6,374 bases of DNA, taken from the NCBI GenBank assembly GCA_946885765.1, contig CAMPHD010000192.1, forward strand, positions 1-6,374, given 5' to 3'. Made by a program: the position numbers and the translations under genes. Shown in pieces: positions 5,944 to 6,374 of the stretch; position 1 is the first letter of the stretch, and each line of letters starts with the position of its first letter. The DNA is from an uncultured Thalassospira sp. GTDB lineage: Bacteria > Pseudomonadota > Alphaproteobacteria > Rhodospirillales_A > Thalassospiraceae. The notes beneath the pieces were generated by a model. It did not search any database and was not told where the DNA came from. It saw only the letters and a program-made list of their open reading frames with translations.

Positions 5944-6270
5944 TCAGAAAACGCGTTTGGCGCGGTTGTTGGATTTGTGCGCTGAAAACGCGACCCGCGG
6001 GCGCGAATCAATCATGTTCTGATCGCGCAGATGCGCGACTTCAAGATCGCGGGGATCAACATCCATCATCCGCGCATCGCCGGTTCGCTCGGAATTGGTA
6101 TGCAGGTGCATCTTGGTCGAAACCCACTGATAGGTCGGATAGGTCACGTTTTCCGGAAGCATCTCTTCGGTAATCACCTTATAGGCTCCGGCGGGCAGAA
6201 CTTCCGCAAGCCCGCGCAGACTGAACGGCCGCGTGAAATTCAGGATTTTCGATGTGGTACGGTTTGTCAA
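5944..6270 (-). CDS. Conserved alphaproteobacterial small protein, function unknown
   Basis: This is a 108-residue soluble protein read on the minus strand. I choose the TTG at 6268-6270 because AGGAG (complement of 6277-6281) lies six bases before it, the best Shine-Dalgarno in the window. The first internal ATG is at codon 37, past the most conserved-looking part. The N-terminal half, about 11-52, reads NFTRPFSLRGLAEVLPAG, then AYKVITEEMLPENVTYPTYQWVST. I recall a pattern of this kind (FxRPFxLxGL...LPAGxYxVxTEE) in alphaproteobacterial hypothetical proteins; it looks beta-rich. The C-terminal half is charged, with no membrane segment or signal peptide. The frame ends in two successive TGA codons (5944-5946, 5941-5943). 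It converges on the synthetase gene. I cannot assign a function. Confidence 0.78.
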   Translation of the reverse strand: MTNRTTSKILNFTRPFSLRGLAEVLPAGAYKVITEEMLPENVTYPTYQWVSTKMHLHTNSERTGDARMMDVDPRDLEVAHLRDQNMIDSRPRVAFSAHKSNNRAKRVF

Positions 6271-6276
6271 AAAGAG

Positions 6277-6281
6277 CTCCT
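6277..6281 (-). promoter_or_regulatory. Strong ribosome binding site for a TTG start
   Basis: AGGAG on the minus strand lies six bases before TTG at 6270-6268. It decides the start of the small unknown gene. Confidence 0.8.
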
Positions 6282-6295
6282 ACCGCGCAAGGGCG

Positions 6296-6330
6296 CGTTG
6301 ATCCGGGAAAATCAACGGGATCATTCCCGT
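6296..6330. repeat. Two overlapping inverted repeats upstream of the small minus-strand gene
   Basis: CGTTGAT (6296-6302) and ATCAACG (6311-6317) form a perfect 7 bp inverted repeat with an 8 nt spacer. ACGGGA (6315-6320) and TCCCGT (6325-6330) form a perfect 6 bp inverted repeat with a TCAT loop. The two share 6315-6317, so they cannot fold at once. They sit 26-60 bp upstream of the TTG start and could be an operator, a leader structure, or the terminator of a gene beyond the window edge. No convincing -35/-10 pair is visible around them. Confidence 0.5.
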
Positions 6331-6333
6331 GGC

Positions 6334-6349
6334 CAGCTTTTCAGCTTTT
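6334..6349. repeat. Tandem 8-bp direct repeat CAGCTTTT
   Basis: CAGCTTTT occurs twice head to tail (6334-6341 and 6342-6349), followed by GTTTTCC. It lies just beyond the inverted repeats, upstream of the minus-strand gene. It may be part of a protein-binding site or chance in an A/T-rich intergenic stretch. Confidence 0.45.
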
Positions 6350-6374
6350 GTTTTCCTCACGCGCGACGCTTGCG

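Noticed and set aside
6341..6374. Possible C-terminal end of another minus-strand gene (frames ending ASVAREENKS-stop or RKRRA-stop)
   Set aside because: Only 5-10 codons are visible and two frames are equally plausible, so no gene can be supported without sequence past the window edge.

Overview
The window looks like ordinary chromosome from an alphaproteobacterium, most likely Rhodospirillales and possibly Thalassospira-like. This is inferred from the moderately high GC coding DNA with C/G-rich third positions, the alphaproteobacterial style of the proteins, and the grouping priA / transaldolase / DUF484 / xerC. The genus is a guess. I see no tRNA or rRNA gene, insertion sequence, CRISPR array, phage gene or toxin-antitoxin pair.

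Layout. Positions 1-180 (minus) hold the first 60 codons of the replication-restart helicase PriA, cut by the window edge. A 186 bp divergent region separates it from a plus-strand TalC-type transaldolase gene (367-1023). A strong intrinsic terminator follows (1091-1130). The two-gene unit DUF484-xerC (1152-2782) comes next, with the xerC start inside the end of DUF484. A candidate promoter for this unit overlaps the 5' arm of the terminator. Four further plus-strand genes follow: a two-helix YrhK-domain membrane protein (2864-3157), a YibF-like glutathione S-transferase (3266-3871), a small Methyltransf_17-type methyltransferase (3969-4460) and a PuuA-type gamma-glutamylamine synthetase with a GTG start (4495-5892). 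A minus-strand gene for a conserved but uncharacterised small protein with a TTG start (5944-6270) converges on it, and a long nested palindrome lies at the junction.

How the genes relate. The left half is core machinery: replication restart (PriA), chromosome dimer resolution (XerC with its usual DUF484 partner) and a pentose-phosphate transaldolase. The right half is a set of accessory metabolic genes on one strand (glutathione transfer, methylation, gamma-glutamylation of an amine). They are not obviously one pathway, and the gaps of 34-108 bp leave operon structure open. I found no clearly new system. The points most worth checking are the overlapping terminator/promoter at 1065-1130, the residues arguing for transaldolase rather than fructose-6-phosphate aldolase activity, the unknown small TTG-start gene with overlapping inverted repeats upstream, and the nested palindrome between the convergent genes.
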